This document shows positions 7,970 through 16,909 of a stretch of 64,000 nt of DNA, piece by piece; position 1 is the stretch's first letter; each line of letters begins with the position of its first letter. The stretch lies in NCBI RefSeq assembly GCF_042651565.1, contig NZ_JBHSDF010000003.1. One strand, 5' to 3'. Made by a program: the position numbers and the translations under genes. The stretch comes from Salinispirillum marinum (lineage in GTDB: Bacteria; Pseudomonadota; Gammaproteobacteria; Pseudomonadales; Natronospirillaceae). Below the pieces are notes generated by a model. The model saw nothing but the letters and a program-made list of their open reading frames with translations, searched no databases and was not told the origin of the DNA.

Positions 7970-9496
7970 ATGCCCTATCGCCGCTACATTACTATCAGCG
8001 TTGTAATACTGATGCTGTGGCCTGCTCTGGGTTGGCTTTGGCTGCATCAGCACGGTGACCGCATTGCCGGGAATACTGAGGCTTGGTTCAGCGACCACAT
8101 GACACAACACCTAGGCTCTGCATGGCAAAGCACGGAGTTTGAGTATCAACCCGGCATTCTCCCTCGCCTGAGTGTCCAAAATGCCAGCTTTCTTCTGCAT
8201 GGCACAACCGAGCCCCTTTCCTTGGCCAACGCAATACTGCGTCCGCGCTGGTATAGCCCATGGGTGTTCCGGTGGTTGCCTCAGCGACTCGACATTCATC
8301 AAGCCAGCCTGCTGCTGCCTATAGCCCAGGACAGCCAATTGACCGAAGCGGCACTTTGGGCCTTAATGGATCAACTGCCGACGCTGCAACCATTTTTCCA
8401 GGCGCTGCCCAATTTGGATGTGCAGCAATTTAAACTCACCCTGTATGACCCCGCCACCGTTGATGTGGTCGATGTCACCATTCAAGCTCTTCTGCGCCGC
8501 ACTCAAGGCCAGGACTATACCCTAAGCCTCGTGGCCGACCTGCAAGGTGACGGTTGGGTGGACCATGGATTCGGGGAGATTCAGTCTGAATGGCAATTGC
8601 TACCCGCCGAGTTCAGCGCGGGCTCGTCCGCCACCGCGTCGATCAATATTCAACGGTTAAACGCTCAGCTTGAAGTACATTCGTCCACCCGTACCTATGG
8701 CATCTACCGTTGGGACACCTTTATCGAGCAGTTCAAAGGGAACCTACAGACTCGAACGTTCACGGCCAAGGAGTTTGCCACCAGTCAAGGTGCCACTGAA
8801 GGTCGTGATCCCACCGTACCGCACGAAATAGGCGAGCGCGCGGTCTGGCAGGGCATGACCGGCGGTGCACACCCGCAAGACTGGTCCGCTGAAATTCTGC
8901 GCCGTGCCCATGTCGTCCGCCCCCAATCGACATGGGTAACAGACCTGATATGGACCCTGCAGTACGAACAATGGTCCAACACACCTGAAGCCAATCAATC
9001 CGTTGGGCGCACCGAGGTTGGATGGCAGGTTACAGTGAATCATCCCCTGCTATCGCGCGTGTTGGTGCAACTGCATACGCCAGCGCACAGCGACCGTTTA
9101 AGCGCTGTGCCCACACTGACCCGGTGGCAGGCTGACGGCGCCAATGTCGCCATTGACATCACGACACCACAGCGAAATTACGTACTGCGCGGGCAGGCCA
9201 ATGCATTGAGTGATCTCGATCAACATCAATTGCAATTGCACAACCTCGCGCTGGAAGAAGTGGCAGGACAGGATGCCTACTGGCTATACGGCCACCTAAA
9301 CGCCATACCAGAGGGCCTGAGCATGGACGACTTGATTGGGCCAGAGCGTGGTATTCAAGCAAATCCATTCGTGGCCTTTTCCACGTGGGCCAACTGCATC
9401 GATCCGGCAGAGTCCGTTATAGTGATCCAGATTCTTCGTTGCGCCGAGCAACACCGCGCCACATTGAATGCAACGTCATGGGAACAGGCTTCATGA
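7970..9496 (+). CDS. AsmA-like inner-membrane-anchored periplasmic protein
   Basis: The 508-residue product has one N-terminal membrane segment (ITISVVILMLWPALGWLWL) and a long beta-rich periplasmic part without cysteine clusters. An AsmA relative is suggested mainly by context: asmA-mutY-yggX is a recurring order in Pseudomonas-like genomes, and the architecture fits. AsmA-family proteins are thought to take part in outer-membrane lipid homeostasis. Sequence similarity to AsmA is weak by eye. ATG 7970 puts the membrane helix at the usual distance from the N-terminus. The stop overlaps mutY as ATGA. Confidence 0.6.
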   Translation: MPYRRYITISVVILMLWPALGWLWLHQHGDRIAGNTEAWFSDHMTQHLGSAWQSTEFEYQPGILPRLSVQNASFLLHGTTEPLSLANAILRPRWYSPWVFRWLPQRLDIHQASLLLPIAQDSQLTEAALWALMDQLPTLQPFFQALPNLDVQQFKLTLYDPATVDVVDVTIQALLRRTQGQDYTLSLVADLQGDGWVDHGFGEIQSEWQLLPAEFSAGSSATASINIQRLNAQLEVHSSTRTYGIYRWDTFIEQFKGNLQTRTFTAKEFATSQGATEGRDPTVPHEIGERAVWQGMTGGAHPQDWSAEILRRAHVVRPQSTWVTDLIWTLQYEQWSNTPEANQSVGRTEVGWQVTVNHPLLSRVLVQLHTPAHSDRLSAVPTLTRWQADGANVAIDITTPQRNYVLRGQANALSDLDQHQLQLHNLALEEVAGQDAYWLYGHLNAIPEGLSMDDLIGPERGIQANPFVAFSTWANCIDPAESVIVIQILRCAEQHRATLNATSWEQAS

Positions 9497-10554
9497 AACA
9501 ACCAAGCTCGTCATGGCATGCGCCCGAACCCTTTCAACAACGGGTTTTGACTTGGTACGACCAACACGGACGCAAGCACCTGCCCTGGCAACAAGAGCGT
9601 TCGGCCTATCGCGTTTGGGTATCGGAAATCATGCTGCAACAGACGCAAGTCAGCACCGTCATCCCCTATTTCGAACGCTTTATGGATCGTTTTCCCACCG
9701 TCAACGATCTAGCCTCGGCGCCCGTAGACGCCGTTTTGCATCTCTGGACAGGACTCGGCTATTATGCCCGCGCCCGTAATTTACACGCCTGTGCACGCAC
9801 GGTCGTGAACGAACATGGCGGAGAATTCCCATCGAATATTGAAGCCCTGATCAGCCTGCCGGGTATTGGCCGCTCTACCGCGGGTGCGATTGCCAGTATG
9901 GCTTTTCATGTTCGTGCCCCGATTCTGGACGGCAACGTCAAACGGGTACTGGCGCGCCTTCATGCCGTCGAAGGCTGGCCAGGCAGCACTCAAACGCAAA
10001 ATCTATTGTGGCAAATAGCCGACCACTATACGCCAACTGAACGAGTGCGAGACTACACACAGGTGATGATGGACCTGGGCGCTACACTCTGCACGCGCAA
10101 CAAACCAAAGTGCCCACAATGCCCTGTACAAGACCTCTGCGCTGCCCATGCTCTAGGCACGCCCACCGAATGGCCACACCGCAAACCCAAGGTTGAAAAG
10201 CCCATAAAAGCAGCCTGGTTACTTATGTTGCAGTTGCCCGATCAGCGCTGCTACCTCACACAGCGTCCACCTACTGGGCTTTGGGGCGGACTATGGTGCT
10301 TTCCCGAATTCAGCACCAGCAACGCGCTAGATGACTGGCTTGTGCGACAGGGTTATGCGCCCGAACAGCGCGAAGACTGGAACACTTTTCGCCACACGTT
10401 TAGCCATTTTCATCTGGACATCACACCCGTGCATCTGCGAATCTCAAAAACCGTAAGTGTTCAAGAACAGGGCCAATGGGTCCAACCGCTCTTGGACGAA
10501 GCCTTGGGGCTGGCTGCGCCCACCAAACGACTACTGGAAAAGCTGTGCCTTTAG
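9493..10554 (+). CDS. mutY: Adenine DNA glycosylase
   Basis: MutY removes adenine mispaired with 8-oxoguanine. The 353-residue product matches E. coli length. Catalytic Glu45 lies in SEIMLQQTQV, Asp146 in LDGNVKRVLARL, and the helix-hairpin-helix in SLPGIGRSTAGAI. The [4Fe-4S] cysteines are 200, 207, 210 and 216 (C-x6-C-x2-C-x5-C). The C-terminal third is the NUDIX-like 8-oxoG recognition domain, with RPPTGLWGGLWCFPEF. ATG 9493 overlaps the upstream stop by four bases. An in-frame ATG 15 bases earlier is less likely. Confidence 0.96.
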   Translation: MKQPSSSWHAPEPFQQRVLTWYDQHGRKHLPWQQERSAYRVWVSEIMLQQTQVSTVIPYFERFMDRFPTVNDLASAPVDAVLHLWTGLGYYARARNLHACARTVVNEHGGEFPSNIEALISLPGIGRSTAGAIASMAFHVRAPILDGNVKRVLARLHAVEGWPGSTQTQNLLWQIADHYTPTERVRDYTQVMMDLGATLCTRNKPKCPQCPVQDLCAAHALGTPTEWPHRKPKVEKPIKAAWLLMLQLPDQRCYLTQRPPTGLWGGLWCFPEFSTSNALDDWLVRQGYAPEQREDWNTFRHTFSHFHLDITPVHLRISKTVSVQEQGQWVQPLLDEALGLAAPTKRLLEKLCL

Positions 10555-10560
10555 TGCGCG

Positions 10561-10577
10561 CGGATTGCGCGCTGTGC
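10561..10577. repeat. GC-rich palindrome in the mutY-yggX gap
   Basis: A GCGCGC ... GCGCGC hairpin with a GATT-type loop lies directly after mutY. There is no T-tract. It may dampen read-through from mutY into yggX. Confidence 0.35.
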
Positions 10578-10666
10578 TTATAGAGCCCGCAGAGACCAGC
10601 CTCCGGCCAAACAAATATCCTTAGGAGGCCAGCCCTCTGGCCGAACCACAACCATAGGACATCACC

Positions 10667-10930
10667 ATGACGACCGTATTCTGCAAAAAATATCAAAAAG
10701 AACTGCCTGCCTTAGCGAAAGCGCCGTTTCCAGGCCCCAAAGGGCAAGAAATCCTCGCTAACGTATCGCAACAGGCATGGAGCGATTGGCAAGCGCACCA
10801 AACCCGCCTGATTAATGAAAAGCACCTCGTGATGACGGATCCGCAGTCGCGTCGCTATTTGATGGAACAAATGGATAAATTTTTAACGGGTGACGACTAC
10901 GACCAAGCCGAAGGCTACGTGCCCGAATAG
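10667..10930 (+). CDS. yggX: Probable Fe(2+)-trafficking protein
   Basis: The 87-residue product belongs to the YggX family, implicated in protecting iron-sulfur clusters and in iron trafficking under oxidative stress. Cys6 in TVFCKKYQ and the conserved helix QAWSDWQAHQTRLINEKHL fit the family, and the length matches (E. coli, 91). Its place behind mutY, itself an iron-sulfur enzyme, is conserved in many gammaproteobacteria. Confidence 0.93.
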   Translation: MTTVFCKKYQKELPALAKAPFPGPKGQEILANVSQQAWSDWQAHQTRLINEKHLVMTDPQSRRYLMEQMDKFLTGDDYDQAEGYVPE

Positions 10931-11006
10931 CGGACCCAAAACTCGCCGGAGAAACAATAACCCAGCCATTTTGCCTAAAAAAATCAGTAAGTTAGAAAGA
11001 AAGGGG

Positions 11007-11035
11007 TTGACGGCTCAGTGAAAAATCTTTTTAAT
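11007..11035 (+). promoter_or_regulatory. Promoter of tRNA-Phe
   Basis: TTGACG (11007-11012) and TTTAAT (11030-11035) are spaced by 17 bases. The -10 is followed by a GC-rich ACGCTCCGTCGC discriminator typical of stable-RNA promoters, and the tRNA begins 20 bases later. Confidence 0.65.
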
Positions 11036-11055
11036 ACGCTCCGTCGCTAAGACAT

Positions 11056-11131
<76 letters not shown>

Positions 11132-11133
11132 TT

Positions 11134-11159
11134 AAAACCAGCCAAGTGCTGGTTTTTTT
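11134..11159 (+). terminator. Rho-independent terminator of tRNA-Phe
   Basis: AAAACCAGC and GCTGGTTTT pair around CAAGT and run into TTTTTTT. Confidence 0.9.
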
Positions 11160-11188
11160 GTGCCTGTGTCTCCCGTTACGTCCATGCG

Positions 11189-11857
11189 CTAAATCGGCAA
11201 GGCAAACAACCATAGCCACCAACCTATGGCTGGGATAACACTGAACAACAGCCACAACACACTGACTTGGCTGCGTGCCAGGCTCTTATCTGTACCGGGT
11301 TTTTGCCCACGCACCATGGCCTTGACGATGGGTTCGCGTAAAGCGAATTGGTGATACAACACCGCCGCGATGTGCGTCACAATCAACAGCATGATCAAGG
11401 GCGGCAACCTTGGGTGTAAGGTAGACGCCACATTCAACGCCCAATCGGGTGCATTCATGCTCAGCGGGCCGAACCAAAATACATCGTCGCTGTATAACAG
11501 ACCACTCAACCCTTGTGCTAATAACACAGTCCACAGCAGTACAACCATGATCGAACCGGCAGGGTTATGCCCGAGATACGGCAGAGGTTCGCGCTTTATC
11601 ATGGCCCTGCACTGCACATGCAAACCACGTAAAGAAAAGTTGAAGCCACTGAAACGGGCGTACGTGGTGCCCACCAAGGCCCAGAGCAACCGAAAAACCA
11701 GCAGAGCCGTTAAGGTATAGCCTGCATAAAAATGCAACCGCAGCAGCCCGGTGTTCACACTGACCATCAGTACAACAAAGGTAACCACCATGGCCCAATG
11801 CACCACACGCACCGGCAAATCCCATACGTTAACCATTGGCTGTTGCGTGTTCGACAT
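11189..11857 (-). CDS. Cytochrome b561-family di-heme membrane protein
   Basis: The 222-residue protein has about four to five membrane helices and histidines spaced as in bacterial di-heme cytochrome b561: VRVVHWAMV in helix 1, LRLHFYAGYTL in helix 2, and VTHIAAVLYHQFALREP in the last heme helix. Such proteins pass electrons between quinol and a periplasmic acceptor. The next gene upstream encodes a cytochrome b562-like periplasmic protein on the same strand, an obvious candidate partner. Family is clear; electron donor and acceptor are inferred. Confidence 0.88.
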   Translation of the reverse strand: MSNTQQPMVNVWDLPVRVVHWAMVVTFVVLMVSVNTGLLRLHFYAGYTLTALLVFRLLWALVGTTYARFSGFNFSLRGLHVQCRAMIKREPLPYLGHNPAGSIMVVLLWTVLLAQGLSGLLYSDDVFWFGPLSMNAPDWALNVASTLHPRLPPLIMLLIVTHIAAVLYHQFALREPIVKAMVRGQKPGTDKSLARSQVSVLWLLFSVIPAIGWWLWLFALPI

Positions 11858-11907
11858 TGCTCCGCTCTCCTTCAGACCCTGTTTCGTTCAGTTCTTTTTA
11901 TCACCCT

Positions 11908-12345
11908 TCAACGGCACGTACGATCTTTGAACTGTCCATGGCCTTGGCGGCGCATTTCAGACAATGAACGCAGCACGGTACTGGCCGTTTGCGCGTCTTG
12001 ATTGTTTACCGCAACCGACAGGGTTTCAAATTCATCAACCAGCCGTTGAATGGCACGTTGGTAGTTCGCGATATCATCTTCACTGGCGCCCGTGCGGAAT
12101 CTAAAAGGTGTTTCTTGCTGTGCGCCTTGCGCGGCCGCTAACATTTCCGTCACCAGCGGTTGGGCTTGGTTGAAATCGTTACTGCGGATGGCTTGCGAAA
12201 CAGGCCGCAGGTTTTCCGCCAAGGTTTGCATGTGGCCATACAGTTCCGTATCCGAGCAAACTTGGGCTTGGGCACCTGCAACCAACCCTACGCTAAACAA
12301 CGAAGACAGCACAACTTTACGTATCATCGAATTTTTACGTGCCAT
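11908..12345 (-). CDS. Cytochrome b562-family periplasmic heme protein
   Basis: The 145-residue precursor has a signal peptide ending at GAQA (about residue 27) and a mature four-helix-bundle-like sequence. YGHMQTLAENLRPV aligns by eye with the Met7 heme-ligand region of E. coli cytochrome b562, and LSEMRRQGHGQF with the His102 region. Both axial ligands are therefore retained. Unlike E. coli b562, it has one cysteine near the mature N-terminus (QVCSD) and one at the penultimate position (DRTCR), which could form a disulfide. AAGGA precedes the start by eight bases. Confidence 0.75.
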   Translation of the reverse strand: MARKNSMIRKVVLSSLFSVGLVAGAQAQVCSDTELYGHMQTLAENLRPVSQAIRSNDFNQAQPLVTEMLAAAQGAQQETPFRFRTGASEDDIANYQRAIQRLVDEFETLSVAVNNQDAQTASTVLRSLSEMRRQGHGQFKDRTCR

Positions 12346-12513
12346 GGAAATTTTCCTTATCGAATGTAATTCCGGTAGTCTACGCAGGAAATGCGCAGTC
12401 AGTTGGCAATTTGCGTAAAGTAAATGAAACTTTTTGCGGCTTCACCACTGACGAGTTTAGCGCATTGAATGCTATGCTTATTCGCATGCTTATAGCCACT
12501 TAGCGGAATTCTC

Positions 12514-12900
12514 ATGACCATGGCAATCACAGAACACGAACGCCTAGCACTGGCTACCGCGACTGCGCAAACACGCTTTGATCATTGTTTGTCGCAAGCG
12601 ATTTCCAGCGCTACGGTCTGGACACTGCGCGGTGATGATGGGGGCGTTTTAATGTCTTCCGAAGGTCACAGCTGTGTGCCTATCTGGCCCGATGCAGAAT
12701 TCGCCGCCGAGTATGCTGAGGAAGACTGGGCCGACTGCGCGCCCTATGCCATTCCGCTGAACGCTTGGATGGACCGCTGGCTGCCCGGCCTGCAAAAAGA
12801 TGGACTGCGAGTGGTGGTGTTTCCCGATGCCGCAGAAGAAGGCATTGTTATTGCGCCAAAAGATCTCAAAAAGTCCCTGCAAGCACTGCAACAAGAGTAA
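12514..12900 (+). CDS. DUF2750 family protein
   Basis: The 128-residue soluble protein matches the DUF2750 pattern: an N-terminal helix region, then VWTLRGDDGGVLMSSEG, VPIWPDAEFAAEYA and a closing GIVIAPKDL segment. The function of the family is unknown. It lies seven bases before the glutamine amidotransferase start, so the two are probably co-transcribed. Confidence 0.8.
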   Translation: MTMAITEHERLALATATAQTRFDHCLSQAISSATVWTLRGDDGGVLMSSEGHSCVPIWPDAEFAAEYAEEDWADCAPYAIPLNAWMDRWLPGLQKDGLRVVVFPDAAEEGIVIAPKDLKKSLQALQQE

Positions 12901-12907
12901 CGACACC

Positions 12908-13720
12908 GTGTGCGAATTATTGGGCATGAGTGCCAATGTCCCGACCGATATGTGTTTTAGTTTTACCGGACTTACCCGCCGTGGGGGAGCGACCGGCCCA
13001 CATAAAGACGGTTGGGGCGTCGCTTTCTATGAAGGCGCGGGGGTGAAAACGTTTCACGAGTCGTTGGCCAGTGCTGATTCGCGCATCGCCGAGATTGTAA
13101 AATCGCATCCGATGAAGACCACGGTAGGCATTTGCCATATTCGACAGGCCAATGTCGGGGATGTGTGTTTAGCCAATACCCATCCGTTTATACGTGAGCT
13201 TTGGGGCCAGTATTGGACGTTCGCCCACAATGGGCAATTGCAGAATTTCACCCCCGATGCAGGCATGTATGAGCCGGTCGGCACCACCGACAGCGAGAGC
13301 ATTTTTTGTGACCTGCTGAATCGTTTGCGATCCGATCACCACCGCGAACTTTCCGATGACGAACTGGTTGGCTTCCTGGTCGAGCACAGCGCTGCCTATG
13401 CCCAACAAGGGGTGTTTAATTTACTGCTCAGTAATGGCGACTGGCTGTTTTCCTTCTGTACCACCAAAATGGCTGCCATTACACGACGGGCACCTTTTGG
13501 ACCTGCACGACTACGCGATGACGAAATGGTGGTGGATTTCGGCCAGGAAACCACACCGAACGATGTGGTCAGCGTGATAGTAACCGAGCCCCTCACCAGC
13601 GATGAAGTGTGGGATATTTATCAACCTGGAGAATGGCGATTTTGGCGTGCCGGCGAAGCCGTTCGTCGCGGCCGAAAGGATGTACCTATCAAGCCGCATC
13701 CGACAAACCAAGGAATATAA
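12908..13720 (+). CDS. Class II glutamine amidotransferase (YafJ-like)
   Basis: The 270-residue product is an Ntn-type class II glutaminase domain of the YafJ family. I chose GTG 12908 because it makes Cys2 (V-C-E-L-L-G) the N-terminal nucleophile after methionine removal; the longer open frame from 12800 overlaps the previous gene. Other hallmarks are WGVAFY, RQANVG, NTHPF, FAHNGQL and TTDSE. The protein lacks any synthetase domain, so its ammonia acceptor is unknown. Confidence 0.9.
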   Translation: MCELLGMSANVPTDMCFSFTGLTRRGGATGPHKDGWGVAFYEGAGVKTFHESLASADSRIAEIVKSHPMKTTVGICHIRQANVGDVCLANTHPFIRELWGQYWTFAHNGQLQNFTPDAGMYEPVGTTDSESIFCDLLNRLRSDHHRELSDDELVGFLVEHSAAYAQQGVFNLLLSNGDWLFSFCTTKMAAITRRAPFGPARLRDDEMVVDFGQETTPNDVVSVIVTEPLTSDEVWDIYQPGEWRFWRAGEAVRRGRKDVPIKPHPTNQGI

Positions 13721-13909
13721 CATCAAGGAAAGTGTTCCACAGTTGGACATGACTGTCGCAACCATGGGACAGGACACTGTTTATGCGCCATTGACCAGAG
13801 ATTGCGTCCTTTAGCTCATAAGAGTATTCAACCTTTCCCAACATCCAACTAGACTCCACTGCGATAAACCGTATGATCGCACGCTTGCAGTATCCTGAGA
13901 GGCGCATCC

Positions 13910-14506
13910 ATGACCATCTGGAACCAACGCTACGCCACGGAAGAATATGCATACGGTAAGGAACCCAATGATTTTTTACGTCGCACGGCCGACGACATTC
14001 CACCCGGGCAAATTCTCTGTTTAGCTGAAGGAGAAGGGCGCAATGCGGTGTACCTTGCGCAACAAGGCTGGAAAGTTACGGCGGTAGACATTTCTGAAGT
14101 TGGCTTGGCCAAAGCACAACGGCTGGCGGCTGAACGGGGCGTGAGCATTGAAACCATTCACGCGGATCTGGCCGATTTTCCCATTGAGCCCAACCGTTGG
14201 GGCGCCATTGTAAGTATATTCTGTCACTTGCCCGCCGACATTCGCATTCCTCTGCATCAACGTGTTGTGGCTGGCTTAAAACCCGGCGGCACGTTAGTGT
14301 TTGAAGCCTACCATCCGCGCCAGGTAGAACTTGGCACCGGCGGCCCCAGTGACCCTGCCCTACTCGCGGATCTGAGCACATTGCGCCAAGAGTTTCGTGG
14401 CTTGAACTTACAATTGATGCAAGAGATGGAACGGCCCATTCAGGAAGGTACGCTGCATCGTGGTGATAGTGCCGTGGTGCAAATCCTTGGCTTTAAACCG
14501 CATTAA
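13910..14506 (+). CDS. Class I SAM-dependent methyltransferase, TehB-like
   Basis: The 198-residue enzyme has SAM motif I LAEGEGRNAVYLAQQGW near residue 40, an acidic residue at the end of strand 2 (VTAVDIS), and HLPADIR after motif III. The N-terminal WNQRYATEEYAYGKEPNDFL is typical of small methyltransferases annotated as tellurite-resistance TehB-like. The substrate is not known. It is preceded by 189 bases without a gene or recognisable signal. Confidence 0.85.
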   Translation: MTIWNQRYATEEYAYGKEPNDFLRRTADDIPPGQILCLAEGEGRNAVYLAQQGWKVTAVDISEVGLAKAQRLAAERGVSIETIHADLADFPIEPNRWGAIVSIFCHLPADIRIPLHQRVVAGLKPGGTLVFEAYHPRQVELGTGGPSDPALLADLSTLRQEFRGLNLQLMQEMERPIQEGTLHRGDSAVVQILGFKPH

Positions 14507-14541
14507 TTTACCCGCTCGGCACATTTTTCTGCTTTTCCGCA

Positions 14542-14580
14542 TGTAAAGAGCGCCTAACGTACTGACGTAGGGCGCTTTAC
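14542..14580. terminator. Stem-loop after the methyltransferase
   Basis: GTAAAGAGCGCC and GGCGCTTTAC pair with one bulge around a 16-base loop, 36 bases after the stop. There is no long T-tract, so its action as a terminator is likely but unproven. Confidence 0.4.
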
Positions 14581-14630
14581 AGGCTATCTTTACCCGCATT
14601 ACTGTCTATGAATCTTGGTTAAGGACACCC

Positions 14631-16286
14631 ATGGTCGTCTTGAAGTCTTCTCTTGTTGTCTTGGCGAGCGCTGTATTGTTGATCGGATGTTCTTCAGGTC
14701 CAACGCCTTCAACAGAACCCGAACGTGCGACCATTGCGCCAACCCGAGCGCAGATGGAAAGTACGGTGCAGGAACAACTGAACCTCATGCTGGTGGCCTT
14801 TGCGCCCGTTGCAGGGCAAATTCTTCCGAACGAAAAGGTTTTGAGCTTTTATCAGCGCCGGGAATTTCAACCTTTGTGGCTGCAGGAACAGCAGATCAAC
14901 CCCGCTTTGCTAGAATTAATTCGTCAGTTAGCCGCCGCGGATATGCAGGGCCTGAACCCACTGCACTATCATTTACCGGCCTTGCGGGACTACGTGCAAA
15001 TTGACAGCCCGACACTGCAACAACTGGCCGAGCTGGATGTGCTGGCCACCACCGCCCTGCAAAGTTACGCCCGTGACCTCAATATCGGGCGCTTTGATCC
15101 GCGCACCATTGACCCGAACTGGCAGTTGGACGCCCCCAGCGATGCTTGGCAAAACTTACTCGAGCTGCCCGATGCCGCCGCCATGGTTGCCGAGTTGCCC
15201 AACTTGGCCCCGAATCATGCGGACTATCAAATCCTGCAGCGCTGGTATGTATATTATCGGGACCTCGCCAAACGGGAAGATGAAATCGTTGTGCCGCGCG
15301 GCAACCTGTTACTGCGGGGTGAGCGCAGCCCACGCGTGGCATTATTGCGTGCCCGCTTGATTCAATTGGGTGACTTACGTCCAGCAGCGCGTCGTGCCGA
15401 GAATGATGTGTACGATGAAGAAGTTGAACAAGCCGTCATGAACTTTCAGCGTCGGCATCAACTTGTGCCCGATGGGCGCACCGGCAGCCAGACCTTGGCC
15501 GCCATGAACGTACCGGCGTGGGAGCGCGCCGAACAGATTCGTTACAACTTGGAGCGCTGGCGCTGGTTACCTTCCACACTGGAAAATGATCGTATCTGGG
15601 TCGATCTAGCCGATTATCAAGTGCATATATTCCTCGACGGCCAACACACCAGCATGCGGGCCGTGATTGGTCAGCCGGACCGAAAAACGCCGGTATTTCG
15701 CGGCAACATGACCTATTTCGAAGTTAATCCGACATGGCGCGTACCGCACCGTTTAGCGGTGGAAATGATCCTTCCTATTGTCCAAATGGACCCCAGTTAC
15801 TTACGTCGCAACAACTATCGGGTCTATAACGGTTGGCACTCGGGTGCGTTAGAAGTAGACCCTTCATCCGTCGATTGGCGCAACCTTGACCACACCACCA
15901 TGCGCTACCGGTTTGAGCAACAGCCAGATGAGGGCAACGCCATGGGGCAATATAAGTTCATGTTCCCCAATCGTAATGCCATCTATTTGCACGATACGCC
16001 AGAACAACGTCATTTCGCCCTGCGCGAACGGGCTTACAGTGCCGGTTGTGTGCGCATTGAAGACCCCGATTTACTGGCAGACTTACTGGTCGGTACTGGG
16101 CGAAATCAGCGTCATCTCGCCAATGCACGAAATACCGAAGACACCTCGGTCATTGGCTTGGATGTTTCGGTACCTATTTACTTGGTTTATTTCACCGTAG
16201 CGCCCGATGCCACCGGCATGCCTACCTTCCGTGACGATGTTTATGATCGCGATGTCTTAATGCGGGAAGCCATGGGCAACCTGTGA
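14631..16286 (+). CDS. L,D-transpeptidase, YcbB/LdtD-like lipoprotein
   Basis: The enzyme forms 3-3 cross-links in peptidoglycan by the beta-lactam-tolerant L,D route. The 551-residue product starts with a lipoprotein signal (LLIGCSS). A scaffold region covers ~30-240, and a peptidoglycan-binding repeat lies near 245-300 (AVMNFQRRHQLVPDGRTG). The YkuD catalytic domain ends with HDTP ... YSAGCVRIED, in which Cys473 is the nucleophile. Length and domain order fit LdtD. A lipidated N-terminus rather than an uncleaved anchor is a small difference from E. coli LdtD. Confidence 0.9.
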   Translation: MVVLKSSLVVLASAVLLIGCSSGPTPSTEPERATIAPTRAQMESTVQEQLNLMLVAFAPVAGQILPNEKVLSFYQRREFQPLWLQEQQINPALLELIRQLAAADMQGLNPLHYHLPALRDYVQIDSPTLQQLAELDVLATTALQSYARDLNIGRFDPRTIDPNWQLDAPSDAWQNLLELPDAAAMVAELPNLAPNHADYQILQRWYVYYRDLAKREDEIVVPRGNLLLRGERSPRVALLRARLIQLGDLRPAARRAENDVYDEEVEQAVMNFQRRHQLVPDGRTGSQTLAAMNVPAWERAEQIRYNLERWRWLPSTLENDRIWVDLADYQVHIFLDGQHTSMRAVIGQPDRKTPVFRGNMTYFEVNPTWRVPHRLAVEMILPIVQMDPSYLRRNNYRVYNGWHSGALEVDPSSVDWRNLDHTTMRYRFEQQPDEGNAMGQYKFMFPNRNAIYLHDTPEQRHFALRERAYSAGCVRIEDPDLLADLLVGTGRNQRHLANARNTEDTSVIGLDVSVPIYLVYFTVAPDATGMPTFRDDVYDRDVLMREAMGNL

Positions 16287-16313
16287 CTCGACGAGATCTT
16301 GACAAAAATGACC

Positions 16314-16344
16314 TTGACCTTCCATTAGGAGGAGGGTTTATTGT
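16314..16344 (+). promoter_or_regulatory. CueR-type copper-responsive promoter
   Basis: TTGACC (16314-16319) and TATTGT (16339-16344) are separated by the long 19-base spacer typical of MerR-family promoters. Within it lies the dyad ACCTTCC-N7-GGAGGGT, one base off the CueR consensus ACCTTCC-N7-GGAAGGT. It points into the copper genes at 16.4-18.3 kb. No cueR gene is in the window. Confidence 0.78.
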
Positions 16345-16377
16345 TGCGCTCTAGCCGTTTGTACTTGAGCTGTTAAC

Positions 16378-16770
16378 ATGCACCATAACAATCGTCGATT
16401 AAAGCGCTTTGTATCAACCCTGCTCGTGTTGGTCATTGCCGTCGTTGGTCCGGTGCAAGGTGCCGCTCATACCAGCATGATGGCCAGCCAATATCTGGCC
16501 GGCATCCATCATCCCGCATCTCCCAATACTGACGCCTCCGCTTCGGTGCTTCACCAGCATAAAGCAGCACATCATCCCGCCATTACCCCGTTAACAGAAC
16601 ACACACACCATGATAGCCCTTGTGCTGAACTCTGCGTGCAGGCATCCCTTATACCCAAGACAAACATTGCGCCTGACGTGCGCACCACAACAACCGCGCT
16701 TAGCATAACCGCAGGCGTTCCCTTGAGGCTCGCGGAGCCCGCCGTACCACCACCCCGAAACCTGTTCTAA
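16378..16770 (+). CDS. Small His-rich exported protein, CopL-like
   Basis: The 130-residue product has an N-terminal signal or anchor helix (FVSTLLVLVIAVVGPVQGAAH) and an unusually His-rich middle (GIHHP, HQHKAAHHP, EHTHHDSPCAELC). Such proteins head copper-resistance operons and are often annotated CopL or DUF2946-like. A role in periplasmic copper binding or regulation is inferred. It is the first gene after the CueR-type promoter. The closest family cannot be fixed by eye. Confidence 0.65.
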   Translation: MHHNNRRLKRFVSTLLVLVIAVVGPVQGAAHTSMMASQYLAGIHHPASPNTDASASVLHQHKAAHHPAITPLTEHTHHDSPCAELCVQASLIPKTNIAPDVRTTTTALSITAGVPLRLAEPAVPPPRNLF

Positions 16771-16909
16771 AGATCATCCAAAGCGTTCACAGACGATGAA
16801 ATTGCATCGCTTTGAGTGCTATGCACGACATCAACATCTTATGCTGTTGCAGTTCATCCACTATCGAATGGTGTTTTATTGCAACGGCGCACCGAACAGG
16901 ATTAGGATC

